Positions 12,801 to 28,546 of a stretch of 64,000 nucleotides of DNA are shown here, in pieces. Positions within the stretch are counted from its first letter, which is position 1. Every line of letters starts with the position of its first letter. The position numbers and the translations under genes were made by a program. This DNA is from Telopea speciosissima (lineage: Eukaryota > Streptophyta > Magnoliopsida > Proteales > Proteaceae): NCBI RefSeq assembly GCF_018873765.1, contig NC_057917.1, positions 55,858,464 through 55,922,463 on the forward strand. The letters run 5' to 3'. A model generated the notes under the pieces. That model was given only the letters and a program-made list of their open reading frames with translations. It ran no database searches and had not been told where the DNA came from.

Positions 12801-15800
12801 TTCAATTTCCACTACTCTCCAGCCACTGAAACATCATTGTTATCTGAGACAAACTGCATTTTGACTGGTAACTACTGGGGAGGGAAAGTAATGAAGGCAT
12901 TGCAGCAGAGGAACATGGACCAGTCCATAGCAGGATTGACAAAAGTGGTGGAATATTTATTTTAGTGTAGGAGTCAAAGGCAAACAAAGGAAAATGTAGA
13001 AAGGAAAAAAATTGAAATAAATGCAACACCAAAGGGGGGAAATTGTGAAATAAATGCAAAACCCCAGTAAGTTTCTTGTTCAGCACATCTAGATCTCCTC
13101 ACCAGAAAAAGAATGGAAGAATGCTCGGGTGAAATTGAAACACTATATGCAACAATGTTGTCTATCAAAATTTTCAGATATGACCAAAGAACATACAAAA
13201 GGAAAACCATGAATGATCTTATTCAAGCCATCTAATGTATCATCTAGCATAGAACGATATTGTTTTTGAGTCAGAATGCAGTCTGAACCCTTACTTCCAT
13301 TGGCTATGGAGAACTTAGTTCATTTAGGGTGTTTTTTCCCCTGATACAGTTCATTTAGGTTCAAGATGTCAGAATTATGAAATATGGACATGATATGAGT
13401 CAGGTAACTAAGGCTTGTCCAAACTTTGGGTTGATAATGCAGGACCAGTTTGGTTCGATTTGGGTTTGATCTGGTTCGGTTCAAACTATGGATGACGATG
13501 GTTCTGATCTCATTATTCTAGAAACCATGTACTGTGGAGCTGTTTGGAGACTTTTTTTAACCCTTACAGTTATAGGTTTCCTAAATTTCAGAAACCTTAT
13601 CAGCTCATAGCTCGTGGGGCCCAGTTTGAAGAGTGTTTACAGCTTGTGGCTTCAAGGATTCCAGAATTTCTAGAATCTTGTCTTTTCTATATCATGGGTG
13701 GTACCTTAAGAAACTTATTTCCTTCCATTTTATTGTTAGAACAGAATCTGTTACATAAAAAACTCATAAACGTGGAAAGGAATCAAACAAAATCAAAAGA
13801 GTGCAGCAGTCAGTTTTTATTTCAGTTTAGAACTTTTTTGGGTGGTACCTTAAGAAGTTTATTTCCTTCTATTTTATTGTTAGAGCAGAATCTGTTACAT
13901 AAAAAACTTATACACGTGGAAAGGAATCAAACAAAATCAAAAGAGTCCAGCTGTCAGTTTTTATTTCAGTTTAGAACCTTTTTTTTTCCGCCTGCGCAAA
14001 AGCGGAGGTTATTGAGTGAAGATAGAACACCTCCCAATAGGTAGAGTAAGTGCCCTATTGGCTATGGGTCAGGAACGGGAATAAGGCTCTAGTTCGACTA
14101 GCAGCTTTCACGTGGCGAGAGGGAGAAAGAAATAGCAAGTACTACTCTTTCTCTTTGAACAAATCCAAAGTTCGACAGGGAGACTGATTTGAACCAAAAT
14201 CCTTGGATCGCCCATGTGTCTATGAAGAGGAGCTTTTAAGCTAAGCCACTTTTCTTCTATTTTCATCTTCTATTTTTAGCATTATAAAATGATAATAAAG
14301 GCTTACAGCCACCACCATATGATTCTCTTTCACACCCCCCCCCCCACATTTCTGAAATTCTGTTCTCTCTCTCCTCTCAATCTCCTATCTTTCTTTCTCT
14401 CTCTTATGCCCATCACTAGCAGATCCAGATCCTTCAATCAATATGCATCACTTCACCCCTCTGAGAAACTGGTACTGGATTTCTGTTGCATTGCAGTACA
14501 GAATCATAAGGGAATATCATCAGGAGATTTAGTTTCAGTTAAATGTTACTCCTTATTATTCATCTTCGGTTGGGCAAAAGTTTAAGAGAATGTAAAGGGC
14601 TTGTTTTAGAAAGGACTTTTGAACCACAATCAGTATTGTTAACTCAAAAGAACTGAAAGCAACACGCTGTTGCAAGGAGTAATTCTACAGAGTTACTGTA
14701 CATTGGGCTGTGTAAACATCACTGTAGAGGATTCAGATCACTAGAAGTGCTCTAAGCAAGAGTCCAGCTCCATGAAGCTTAAATCTGGAAGTGATTAGAT
14801 TTGAAATTTAACACAAGACGGTGTCTATAATTGAAGTTTGTGGCAGCACAATATTTCAAGTTATAACAAAAACTTCTTAGAAGGAGGAGGAAATGAGAGA
14901 ATATATGGAAAATATATGCCAGCACCCAGCAGAGAGCAGCTAACAAAACTGCTGAAGAGAATAGCATCAATTACACAAGGACAACAATATTAAAAGAAAC
15001 TGCAGAAGGAGTTAAACAGAAAGAGTGTCACTCATCTTCCAGATTTTTGAAAACCCCATCAGTCCCGTATATTTTAACAAACTTTTAAACCCCCACCCGT
15101 GAACATGTTTTGCCTTCTATCTATCTATCTTCGCTTTTTCACGTTTTCAATTGGGATTCTGCTAATGTTCCAAATGATCAATTAAGATATCTGATATTGT
15201 TCTTTGGGCATGTCCTGTTGTGCTTGTGCCCCCAACTCCCAATTACTCTTAACCCAGAAATCAGAACTCCAAAACCAACAAACCAAAAGGGAATAGCAAC
15301 TATCCCGATTTCTCCAGAATGGGAGAAAGCATACCGTCCAATTGTGAGTCTTAGCCAATCGCCTGGAAAGAGCATGAATACAGTAAACAACATCCGCTCG
15401 CGGCCGAATCACTGAGGTAGCAGGCAAGATTTCTGAAAGCAGAATCAAAATTAACAAAATTTACCCCCTAAAAATAGAAAACCCTACTCAAAATAGACTT
15501 AAAACCAACGAACCCAACAAAATCTGATTGAATTGGATAAATAAACACTCACTTCTGATATGTCTCTCCTTGGGAGGGCATTCGACGTGATTTGTTGCCT
15601 TCACGATCGCAACATCCACGTCCTTCAATAAGAAATTTTTGAAATCGTATTAAAAAAAAATAACAACCATTATTAATCAGTCAAACCGGAGATGCATCAA
15701 ACAAAAAACAACTAAATTCATTCGAGATTTCGTTAAAGAAGATCTTTTTTTTATATCTTCAAATAAGTGGAGGAAATATAAGCAAAACCTACACTAAAAT

Positions 15801-15885
15801 CGCTGTTAACTTTGGCAAGGCCGACTTTGGTGCTGTCTTTGAGAGCACCATAAGCCTTTCTCCAAGATGTCTGAAGCGTCGCCAT
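4871..15885 (-). CDS. AP180/CALM-type clathrin assembly protein (ANTH domain), 3' end missing
   Basis: Fourteen exons read on the minus strand: 15793-15885, 15553-15622, 15335-15432, 10918-11056, 10492-10619, 8185-8277, 8058-8108, 6499-6564, 6332-6397, 5889-5969, 5718-5798, 5280-5459, 5107-5182 and 4871-4992. They sum to 1344 nt (448 codons) with matching phases and GT-AG borders. The start gives [17 protein letters not shown]. Residues 39-52 carry the phosphoinositide-binding ANTH signature (K, nine residues, K-E-R-H). ANTH helices continue through [25 protein letters not shown] and [17 protein letters not shown]. The proline/glutamate-rich tail contains [14 protein letters not shown]. Family members bind PIP2 and clathrin at the plasma membrane or trans-Golgi and recruit cargo. 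The closest remembered relative is the Arabidopsis At2g01600 group, about 570 residues. The last exon (about 100 residues with NPF-type motifs) is not found; it may lie left of position 1, beyond the inserted elements. The 4871 end assumes a GTGGGT donor. Intron 3 is 4.3 kb. Confidence 0.9.
6772..6812. repeat. (AT)n microsatellite
   Basis: About 40 bases of alternating AT followed by a short GA run, in the AP180 intron upstream of exon 8. Confidence 0.9.
7441..7830 (+). mobile_element. RTE-type LINE 3' fragment
   Basis: Decayed 3' end of an RTE-clade non-LTR element, in the AP180 intron between exons 7 and 8. The frame remnants GRPKMTLGE and DWRARIRVA and the phrase GTGTAGCCGACCCCATTTAG near 7752 are typical of the plant RTE 3' terminus. 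A second, longer copy with the same features lies at 54010-54805. It is 5'-truncated, with several stops and shifts and no intact frame. Target duplications were not identified. Confidence 0.6.
8478..10350. other. Long AP180 intron 5, no gene recognised
   Basis: The interval between AP180 exons 5 and 6 holds no recognisable exon. There are poly(C) (about 9841) and T/G homopolymer runs (8440-8473). Short reading frames here have no domain signature. Confidence 0.5.
11208..12527. mobile_element. hAT-like non-autonomous DNA transposon (family 1) in AP180 intron 3
   Basis: Ends are inverted: TAGGGATGCAAACAG on the left and CTGTTTACATCCCTA on the right. A perfect 8-bp target duplication AGTAATCT flanks it at 11200-11207 and 12528-12535, the hAT hallmark. 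Both subterminal regions are packed with variants of ATTCGAAT and ATCCGAAT. No transposase frame was seen. The reading frames inside are low-complexity. Perfect duplications suggest a fairly recent insertion. Confidence 0.85.
13696..13983 (+). repeat. Tandem duplication, 144-bp unit x2
   Basis: GGGTGGTACCTTAAG starts at 13696 and again at 13840, and the following 144 bases repeat with few changes. The duplicated unit lies inside an open frame (13544-14044) that I do not recognise and do not call as a gene. Confidence 0.85.
13984..14260. other. Possible organelle-derived segment
   Basis: GC-richer text than its surroundings, including CGCCTGCGCAAAAGCGGAGG. Its style resembles plant mitochondrial intergenic DNA. 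This is an impression only; no organellar gene is visible. Confidence 0.25.
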
Positions 15886-16009
15886 GTGTCACTCTGACCA
15901 GAAATTCTTGCTTCTTCTCTCCGTCGCCGCTGCGATCTCTCTCTCTCTCTCTCTCGCTCGCTCGCTCAACGGATGGTAGATCAAGCAATCGTTGATTCTT
16001 TGTTGGTTG

Positions 16010-16045
<36 letters not shown>

Positions 16046-16110
16046 CTTCTTCTTGCTCGCTCGCTGTCGCACTCTGCTTTCCAGCACAAGAGCTGTTGGG
16101 CGGGCCCTCA
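15886..16110 (-). promoter_or_regulatory. AP180 5' leader / promoter-proximal CT-GA tracts
   Basis: Immediately upstream of the AP180 start codon. Two pyrimidine microsatellites lie on the plus strand (about 15934-15955 and 16011-16041), so the transcript would carry GA repeats. Such tracts are common in plant 5' leaders. No convincing TATA box was identified. Confidence 0.4.
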
Positions 16111-17185
16111 CTTTGGTTAAAATATTCGGTACAGTATTTGCCCAGTGGTTGTTATGATCTATAATCTTTGATTTGTATTACCAAAAAAAAAAATTCGTTA
16201 ATTTGTCAAGCCAAGTTACGGTCTATAAAACGATTGACCATCGATCACTTGTTTTTGTTTTTTATTTGGATCTACTATCCTAATTTACAGATAGAATGTA
16301 GAAGTCATACCAGTTGGATGATGTTTACCATTTAACAGATTGGATGGTTACAACTTACAACTAAAGACCACCAAAAGAAGGAAAATTATCTCTTGCAATT
16401 TTCTTTCCGGTACAGTTCTCTAGTGTCTTTAATAAGAGAGGGTGGATTCCATATGGGCAATGTGTTTAAAATAGAAATAAGATGATCATTTCTACCCTCT
16501 ATGAAAGGAATTGCAGAAACTGTACCAACCAAGAAACCGCAGAGAATAAACATCCACCAAAAGAACCCACTAACTCGAGGTTTAATTTCTACATTACCAC
16601 TCCTTAGGGGTATGATGCCAATTGGTCACATGTTGAATTTCAAATTGAAATTAAATATAAATTTCTTATATGAAAATATAAAATATAGTTCTTTGAAATT
16701 TATTTGAAAAAGTCAATTCTATTTGTTGGTTGTTGAACAAAGAACTATTCAAGAAAAAAAACTATTCATAATTTGTTTGAGAAAATCAATATTATTTGTT
16801 GATTGTTGAAAAACGATCTATTCAAATAACAAAAGAAAAAACTATTCAGGGATCATAATATTGACGGATAACAAATTAGATATCTAACCTATCTAGAAAC
16901 TTCCACATCCAAAAGTTTTAGATTTTCTATTATTTGCTGTGTGGTGTGGTGTGGTGTGGTGTGGGGGGCGAAAGGGGTTACTTGATGCGCAGAGAAGACA
17001 CGTCACTCTTTGCTTCTACAAAAATTAACATAATAATAATAATAAAGGCTGAGATTACAATGTGGGCCCATTTATTATAGGAAATATATCGCGGTGGGCA
17101 GATGCCACGCGTCTTATAATATAGAGAATGGGGGACAATTATGATAGGTTTGCTACTTTGCTTTGGATTTAATTTAGTTTATTGC
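16111..17185. other. Intergenic, no gene; short tandem repeats
   Basis: No coding signal. An AT-rich stretch at about 16700-16860 contains a diverged tandem duplication of roughly 75 bases (the TATTTGTTG.TTGTTGAA motif occurs twice). A GTGTG run lies at 16938-16965. Confidence 0.5.
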
Positions 17186-19137
17186 AATTACCAAAAAAAC
17201 AAGAGTGGACTATACTTTAGTAAAAATGTCTCTCACTCTCAGAGAACCTTATTAGGAAATATTTTGGGTATTCCTGAAATGCAGTCTAACTCTTCTTATT
17301 TAGGAACTTCTATATTTCTGTTACGATCTAAAATTAGACAATTTGATTCTCTTGTTAATCGTATTTCAAATAGATTTCTACTTGGAAAGCTAACCATCTT
17401 TCTTATGCAGGGCATGGAGTTTTGATTAAATTTGTTCTTAGTTCGACGCCTGCTTACTTAATGAGTTGTTTTTATTTTCCTAAATCTGTTTGCTTGAAGA
17501 TTGATTTGATTTGCTATCATTTTTGGGTGGGAGGTTCTGGTTCGAATAAGAAAAGTTCTATCATCCCTTGGAAAACTATGAGCTCTCCTACTTATGTTGG
17601 TGGTTTACGGTTTCGATCGGTGCGAACTCAAAATCTGGCTCTGCTCCTTAAGCTTGGTTGGCGGTTATTGACTGATCACCACTCTATTTGGGCCCATGTT
17701 CTAAAGGCTAAGTACTACTCCTTCTCTTCCTTATTTGACCCCAAAATCCGAACCAAAAAAGGTTCTTGGGGATGTAATAGTATCACTAAGATCATCCCAG
17801 CTCTCCAATCATTTAGTTTTCGTAGAATTGGGAATGGGGCAGACACTTTCTTTTGGTCTGATCCTTGGGTCCCTTCGGTCCTAGGTTTTACTATTTCACC
17901 TGCTGCCTCACAAAGGACCTTCCCTGAAAAGGTGTCTCTCTTTCTTTTGAACTTGAATTGGGATAAGGATCGGCTTCAGATTGTTTCTCCATCTGTTCTG
18001 CCCAACATCCTTCGCATGCAGTGCTCGGATTCCCCTGACTCTTGGTGGTGCACGTTGGCTAGGGATGGTCGATTTAGCACCAAACGTGCTACTAAGTTTA
18101 TTACTTCTTTAGATATTGTTGATTTCTCTTCTATCGCTTGGTGGAAATTTTTTTGGAAGCTTAAGATTTTGCCTAAGTTTAAACTTTTCTTCTGGCGTGT
18201 ATTACATGCAGGGCTTCCGGTTAAGAATTTTATTTCGAAATGGACTCAGATCGATTCCACTTGTGCTCTCTGTGGCACTTGTAATGAGACCCTCTGGCAT
18301 GTTCTGCTATCTTGTGAATGGGTTAAGCATATCTGGGTAGCTGGTCCTTTGGGTCTGAGAACTGAATTCATTTCATTTTCTTCTCTCAGACATTTTTGCA
18401 TCTCTACTTTGTTGGACCGAAAGCTGGACAAGTGTTCTTAGTCTGGTTTTTTTCTATTTTTATTATTTCATGTTATGTTATTTGGCAGGTTCGTAATGAT
18501 ATTCTTTTTAACAATGTTCGCCCCAACCCTAGGAAGACAATTTGTAGAATAAACCAGTGGTTGAGGGACCTAAAAATTTTTCCTCCCTCCTCTAAACTTA
18601 ATGATGTTTCTTTATCTATCACCAATATGGATAGTTCTACTGTCTCTCTCTAACTGTCATTTACCCGTGTTGGATTTTCCTGTGTTGCTTTGTGCAGGGA
18701 TTGGCTCCACCAGGGTAGGTAAGCCGGGTTGGGTCTTTGCTTTTTTGACTAATGGCAAACTTCGCTATCTATCTGCTGATCGAAGTAAAAATTCACATTT
18801 TTTGGAACCTGAGCTCACTGGGATTCTCAACGGACTTGATTTTGCTTCCTTGAGAGGGTTGAAGCTGAAAGAAGTTTGGTGCTCAAATTCTTTGCTACCT
18901 GGACTTCTTCCAACTCCATCCCTTTCGTCCTGGCCCCTAGAAGTCCTAGATTATCTCTTGAAGATTTCTTCTAAATCTTCTGATATCTCTTTTAAGACCT
19001 TTTCTAACCTGGCTTTTGTAAATAAGTTAAATGTTTTTATGATTCTGCTACTAATATCCCGTGCTGTGTAGATGGTTTGTAATTTTCCTTTTCTTTAATG
19101 AAAGTTTCTTTTCCCATTAAAAAAAAAAAAAAAAAAA
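17186..19137 (+). mobile_element. L1-type LINE, 5'-truncated, with target duplications
   Basis: The 12-bp target duplication TTAGTTTATTGC occurs at 17174-17185 and 19138-19149. A poly(A) tail precedes the second copy. The visible protein is the C-terminal part of an L1 reverse transcriptase: SYLGTSIFLL, then the zf-RVT region in the longest frame (17422-18441) with FWRVLHAGLPV, CALCGTCNETLWHVLLSC, and a weak RNase H-like tail up to 19071. The catalytic RT core is absent because of 5' truncation. The coding region shifts frame about three times (near 17420, 18430 and 18640), so the copy is dead. Perfect duplications suggest a young insertion. Confidence 0.92.
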
Positions 19138-19149
19138 TTAGTTTATTGC

Positions 19150-20288
19150 TAGTTTTGCTACTGCCTTGTGGGTCTTAGCTAACATGAATGGACAATGGAG
19201 GCTGATTAGTTGACAACTTATAATATAAGTATAAAAAAGGATGGAACGTAAAAGAGATATTGTTTTTTTTTTTGGTAAAAAAAGATCTCTACTTGGTGGT
19301 GTTTCGTACACTGTCTCACAGGGCACTGTGAGATGATGGTTTTACCCCTGGGTATCTGTTCATCCATTGGCTTAGACACTTGTATAGAAACCATGCAACC
19401 AAGTAAAGATCTCTTGCCTTTTTTTTTCAAATAGAAAGAATGTGTACTGGGCACACCACAGACCCCACAGTGACGGGAGTCTCATGCATTGGGTATGCCT
19501 TTTTTTTTAAAGAGCGTGTCTCTATTTGAGGTAGTTAAACTTTATTAATAATTGTTATATTTCGGCATCACATCTGACTTCTTAGAGTGTGATATTGAAA
19601 CGGAAGGATCCTAAAATTGTTTGTAACAACAAAACAAGAAGAGAAGAGTAGGTTACCAACTCTAGAAGCAGAATGTGAGCGCATGCAATTGATCCGGATT
19701 AGCTAATCCGGTCTTGATCAAATCATAGGAAATTTTGCAGGCTTATCCATACTGATATGGGCCGATACTGATCTGATCCAAACCAATATTGGATCGATAT
19801 GGACCGTTACAAGCCAATACTAGGACGTTCCAAAGTTCTACAGACCAATATTGGGCCCCTGTGGCTTCGAAAAAATGATGTTTTCAAGCCTTTACAGGTT
19901 GATCCCAACTGATAAGGGCTGATCTGGATTGGTATCAGCAGAGACTGATACTATCCTGGAAACCAATTCCTGAAATGATGAGAGAGAGAGAGAGAGAGAG
20001 CAACTCAACCTTATCCCAACTAAATGCAGTCCGCATTATTCTAATTAAATGGGATCAGCTACATTGATCATTGCCATCCAATCAATTCTATTTGGGGTCA
20101 CAATAGAGCTGTCATAACTTTAAAAAAAAATTAATCTTTTGCTCACAATAGTTTGTCATCATCCTTATATGGTATAAAAGAGACCAAATCCTTTTACCAA
20201 AAAAAAAGAAAAAGAGACCAAATCCTTTTTACATATAAGATAGAACATCATAAATTATGTTGATATTTGACTATCCAAAATTGCCTTA
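19150..20288. other. Intergenic, degenerate repeat text
   Basis: 19690-19960 is dominated by reiterated GATCTGATC / GATATGG / CCGATAC words, as in diverged plant MITEs, but I could not define ends. A (GA)n microsatellite lies at 19979-20002. No gene seen. Confidence 0.4.
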
Positions 20289-20598
20289 GGCCCCTTTTGT
20301 TTAGAGGAGAAGATGGGGTAGGATTGTTGGGAAGATGGAACATAAATGTTGGTGGGGTTTTATTGGGGTGGAAATGTTGAGGTAAAGTTACTTTTCCCAT
20401 GAACAGTAACCAAAGTCTGACTTTGGATAGCATAAGGATTGGATTTTGAAATATCACATCAGCAAACAAAGCAATTAATGATGTTCCCTGAGCTTTTGTA
20501 AATTCACCACCCAAATTAACCAAACAAGGTAGGGATGGGAGATGTGCCACATCAGCATTTTCTCACCCTACCTAAGTCCCCCCTAAACAAATGGGACC
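20289..20598. mobile_element. PIF/Harbinger-like (Tourist) MITE
   Basis: Ends GGCCCCTTTTGTTTAG and CTAAACAAATGGGACC are inverted repeats of each other with few mismatches. TTA flanks both sides (20286-20288 and 20599-20601). 310 bp, non-coding. The TTA target and the GG-start terminus fit the PIF/Harbinger superfamily. Confidence 0.8.
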
Positions 20599-20601
20599 TT
20601 A

Positions 20602-24782
<4,181 letters not shown>

Positions 24783-25073
24783 CGAACCAGCATAGCCATT
24801 TTGGGAGGGTTCTGATATATTAGGATAGATCAGCAGCACAGCCATAATAAGGATCTTCAATGAAACATATGTAATTGTCAAAAATCCTACCAATTTTGTC
24901 GCTATTTTCATTTGCTAATTACATATGCAGCAAATTGACTCCCAAAAATTAAACAACCATTCCTACCATATCGCAGTTTGAAACTAACAGGGGAAAAAAT
25001 GAACTTGGGTTCTCAATCGAAGAGAAGAATAAATGGAAACGAATGCAAGAGGGGGAAGGTGGGGAAGTAGTAC

Positions 25074-25580
25074 CAGCTGAACCAGAAGTGCCTTTAGAGG
25101 TGTCAATGAGCCACTCCCCTGTCTCTCGAAGCTTCTTCTCCACAGAGCCTTCAGGTCGGCTGGTTGTGGTCGACAAAAACATGTCGAATATCGTGGAGTT
25201 TTCACCTGAGTCCCTGTTTGTGTATGGTTGCGCAAACCAATTCAGAATATGAGACGCAGAGATGCAGTAGTTTCTCAGTAATAAGTGAGAGATGAGATAA
25301 GAAGGCGTTGCCTGGTTGTGGAGTCTCCGTCACGGAAGATTCCAGCGCCAATAGCCTTTTCAACCTCCGCAATGGATGGTTGCTTCTGCTTCGGTGTCTT
25401 TACAGCTCCATTACTCCTCCACCGCACCCCACCAATACCAGCAGGAATGGGCTTTTTTGGAGTATGAGAATCAGGTGTTTGAGTTGGGTTCTCAGATAGT
25501 TTAGCCAAAACGGTAAGGTTGCTGCACCTGCTAGAGGTGGTAGTGCTCAAGGATAGGGATAAACAGTCTAGACTTCCCAT
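25074..25580 (-). CDS. Probable CRR3-like chloroplast NDH-assembly protein, 5' two exons
   Basis: Exon 1 is 25312-25580 and exon 2 is 25074-25213. The N-terminus is serine/threonine-rich, like a plastid transit peptide. Then come QPSIAEVEKAIGAGIFRDGD and, after the intron, EGSVEKKLRETGEWLIDTSK. From memory these match the conserved core of CRR3, a small plastid protein needed for the NAD(P)H dehydrogenase-like complex. The intron between them (25214-25311) works only with a GC donor (AG followed by GCAACG); phases 2 and 1 then agree. The family's C-terminal membrane segment should follow but was not found with a good splice site. A hydrophobic stretch (ILIMAVLLIYPN) near 24830-24866 is a weak candidate, right beside the homopolymer block. 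The gene may be intact with an unseen exon, or 3'-truncated. Confidence 0.55.
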
Positions 25581-25695
25581 GCTCTGCTTTCTAGTTTCTG
25601 CTATGCTATGCTCAAAACCACAGCTCCGCTTCGCCCCTCTTCACAGTCCAAACTACGAAACACTCAGTACCACTCATCAAATTATCTTTAGAAAC

Positions 25696-26929
25696 AAAAT
25701 TACTTAGGATACCCCTTGCATTTTACCATTTTTTTCAAGTCATGTCCGTAAGTTTAGTGATGATGTCATCGGTTAAATTTTTTATAATGTCTAAACTACC
25801 CTTAAAAGGTACTGAAGTGACAGATTTACCCCCTTCTCCTCCTCCTCCTACTACTTCTTCTTCATCATGCAACCCCACCACCCCTGCCCCCTACTGCATT
25901 GCGTCTGCAACACGACTGTTCAGTGCCCGTCGAATGGGGAAAAAAATTGAAATAACCTTATTAATTCCATATTTCTAGATACAAAGGCTGGTTCTACGGT
26001 TCTTGGGGATTGATTCCATCTCATTTTAAATTCAGAGACAAAATAGAAATTGGTGCTCAAGAACCCTAAAATCAGTCCCCCGAACCAAAAATCAGTCCTC
26101 AGAAATTGGTGCTCAAGAACCCTAAAATCAATCCTCAAGAACCCTAAAATTAGTCTTCATAATAGAAATCTCCCCCCGCCTCTTCTTCTTTTGTGCAAGC
26201 TCTCTCTCCTCCGTATCTCTTATTTCTTCTTGTTCTCTTACTTTCTCTTATCCTTTTCCTTTCTATTAGTTCTTTAGAAATTGCTTCCATTTTATAAGTT
26301 CTGGTCGTACATCTGAATTGAGTGTTATGCGGTAGAACTCCTCATATACCAATCCAACTATTCTGAAACTTTGGACAGGAATTCCTCTTTCCTAAGCGAT
26401 TGAAATCCCAAGATTATGCTCCTAAAAACCACTCTACCGTGAAGTTAGAATCAGAAAATCAAATCTGGTTCTCAGATTTCTGCCCAACTTGTTTAAGCCA
26501 AACTTTATCAACATGTTCCCTGAAATCTGGGTCTGCGCTTGGATGATATTGAAAAGCCGGAGTGTTACAGCAGCTTTGCCTGGAATTTCAGATTGAATTG
26601 AGCCTCTAACGAAGGATGATGAAGAAATTTCATTAACGGCTGAGACTGAAAAAACGAGGGATTATGTTTAACTTCCATTTAATCCCTTGCAAAACTACAA
26701 TTTTAAGTCAATTTAGAGGGGTTGGAGTGGGTTGCTGGAAGAAGAAGGTTGGTTATTTAACTTGATAAGTTTCAGTTGAATAACTCATAAGGGTAAAATG
26801 GACATTTTCAGTTAAACACTAACAACAGACTAATATTGTCAGGTTTTAGGAGGTGTCAAGTAATTATTTGAAAAATTGGATGTAGTAAGAAAACATGCAA
26901 TAGTCTAGGGGATGTCCAAATAATTTTCT
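25696..26929. mobile_element. Non-autonomous TIR DNA element (long degenerate ends)
   Basis: The left end AAAATTACTTAGGATACCCC and the reverse complement of the right end AAAATTATTTGGACATCCCC match over 35-40 bases with mismatches. The interior is pyrimidine-rich, with TCAAGAACCCTAAAATCAGT-type repeats around 26050-26160. No transposase frame. It ends 116 bp upstream of the CRR3-like start codon, so it replaces the expected distal promoter. Confidence 0.6.
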
Positions 26930-26989
26930 TAATATTTTTAATGGCCGGCCCAGCACGTCTAAAGAGTATTTCTATAATGGCACAAATTT

Positions 26990-28365
26990 CTGTGTAATTC
27001 TATCCAAGTTAAAAGTTACTACTCTCAGGAGTTGCAATGCCAAAATTAATATTTTCGATCTGATTAGGTTGACTTTTGTAGATCCAACCAATCCAAAAAA
27101 TTTTCAGAGATCTTCTCTACATCATTGAAACCTTGGAAGTTCAAGTATCCAAGCCTTCTATGTCACAAGTAACATTCATCATTAATCCCAGCCTTCAAAA
27201 TTACATTCCCCACAGACTTGAAAGTAAATGATAATTTTCTACTTTTTCTCCATGTATATTTTTGCTAGCACAAATCTTCTATCTCCATTGTCATAAATTG
27301 GGCAGGAATTATCTCCAAAAAGGACTGAATAACGATACTCCACTAGCTGCCTGATTGATACTTAGCAAATTTTGCTCCAAATATGGGACTAGTAACATAT
27401 CTCAAATATATTTGGTCAATATGTTTGTTTCAATTCCAAATGTTATTTTTTCCTTTAGCATGCACCAAAGCTTCATTTCCCATTCTCATTTGAGAATTAT
27501 TGAATGATCAATATCAAGAAAAGATATTTTTATCTATTGTCATGTGGTCACTGCGACCACTATCCAAATACCAAACTTCAATTTTCATCTATGAAGCTGT
27601 TAGACAAGCATAAAACAAGTTACCTTGACCTTTATTTTCTTCAAAACTTTAGCTGCTTGATTAATCTTGAGTCTATAATCTTTTTGGAAATGAATCGTTG
27701 AAAAATCTCCTTGAGCCAACAATCTTTGTCAACATGACTACTTTTACAAATGTCACATTTCTATTTAGTTTCTCTAGCATTTTTCCTGTCAAAAGAGTTT
27801 CTTCTTCTTCCTGTTCCTTGTCTATGTCATTCTAGTTGAGTTCCCTTGTTTTTCTCATGACTTAATGAATATTTTTTTTTAATAGTTATAGGTCCCAATC
27901 TGAGTTGATTAAGTGGTTGAAGTTTGATGGGTTGTACCTTCCAAGTTTCCTTGAAACTCTTTCCGTAAATGTCCCATGCATCATAAGCTCTTGTTGCTCC
28001 AATGATTCTTGGAAAGATGGTTTCAAAGACTCCTTGCTGAATGATGAAGATGGAATTTGTATCCTTTTTCTTACTCTCCTTCAATTGCTCTTTCTGGGTA
28101 TTTGTTAATGTTGTTGTTGACTCGGGCTTTACATACCTGAATTCCACTAAATCTCATATTTCTTGTGATTGAAATAGGGTTTTCATCTTGATGTTCTGGA
28201 TATCATAGTTTTGTCTAGCAAATATTGGAATAGAAATGCTGTTCTATGTTCAAACCTGATGTGCTTGCAGTGAACATGGTGATTTCTCCACTATATGGTT
28301 TGTTTCCCTTTATTTTTCTTCACACCAACTACTTTCGCCTAAACCAAGCTCTAATACCAGAGCTG
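26990..28365 (-). mobile_element. Ty1-Copia relic (gag region)
   Basis: A minus-strand frame (27827-28147) resembles a Copia gag (UBN2) domain, and a tRNA-type primer-binding site (TGGTATTAGAGC on the minus strand) lies near 28350-28361. The rest of the element is heavily decayed. No matching LTR pair was defined. An old fossil, many breaks. Confidence 0.6.
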
Positions 28366-28546
28366 TTGGCTGTTTTAGCTGAATCTTGATGATGATTAAG
28401 CTGGTATAATATATAATGGGGGTATCATCCATAGTAATTAAGCTGGATTATTAATTCAAAGTAGAAGAAGATCAATTTGGAGGAGGATCATTTAATTAAA
28501 GTTTCAGAAGAAGAAAGAAGAAAAATTTGGTGGTATTGGCTATTGG

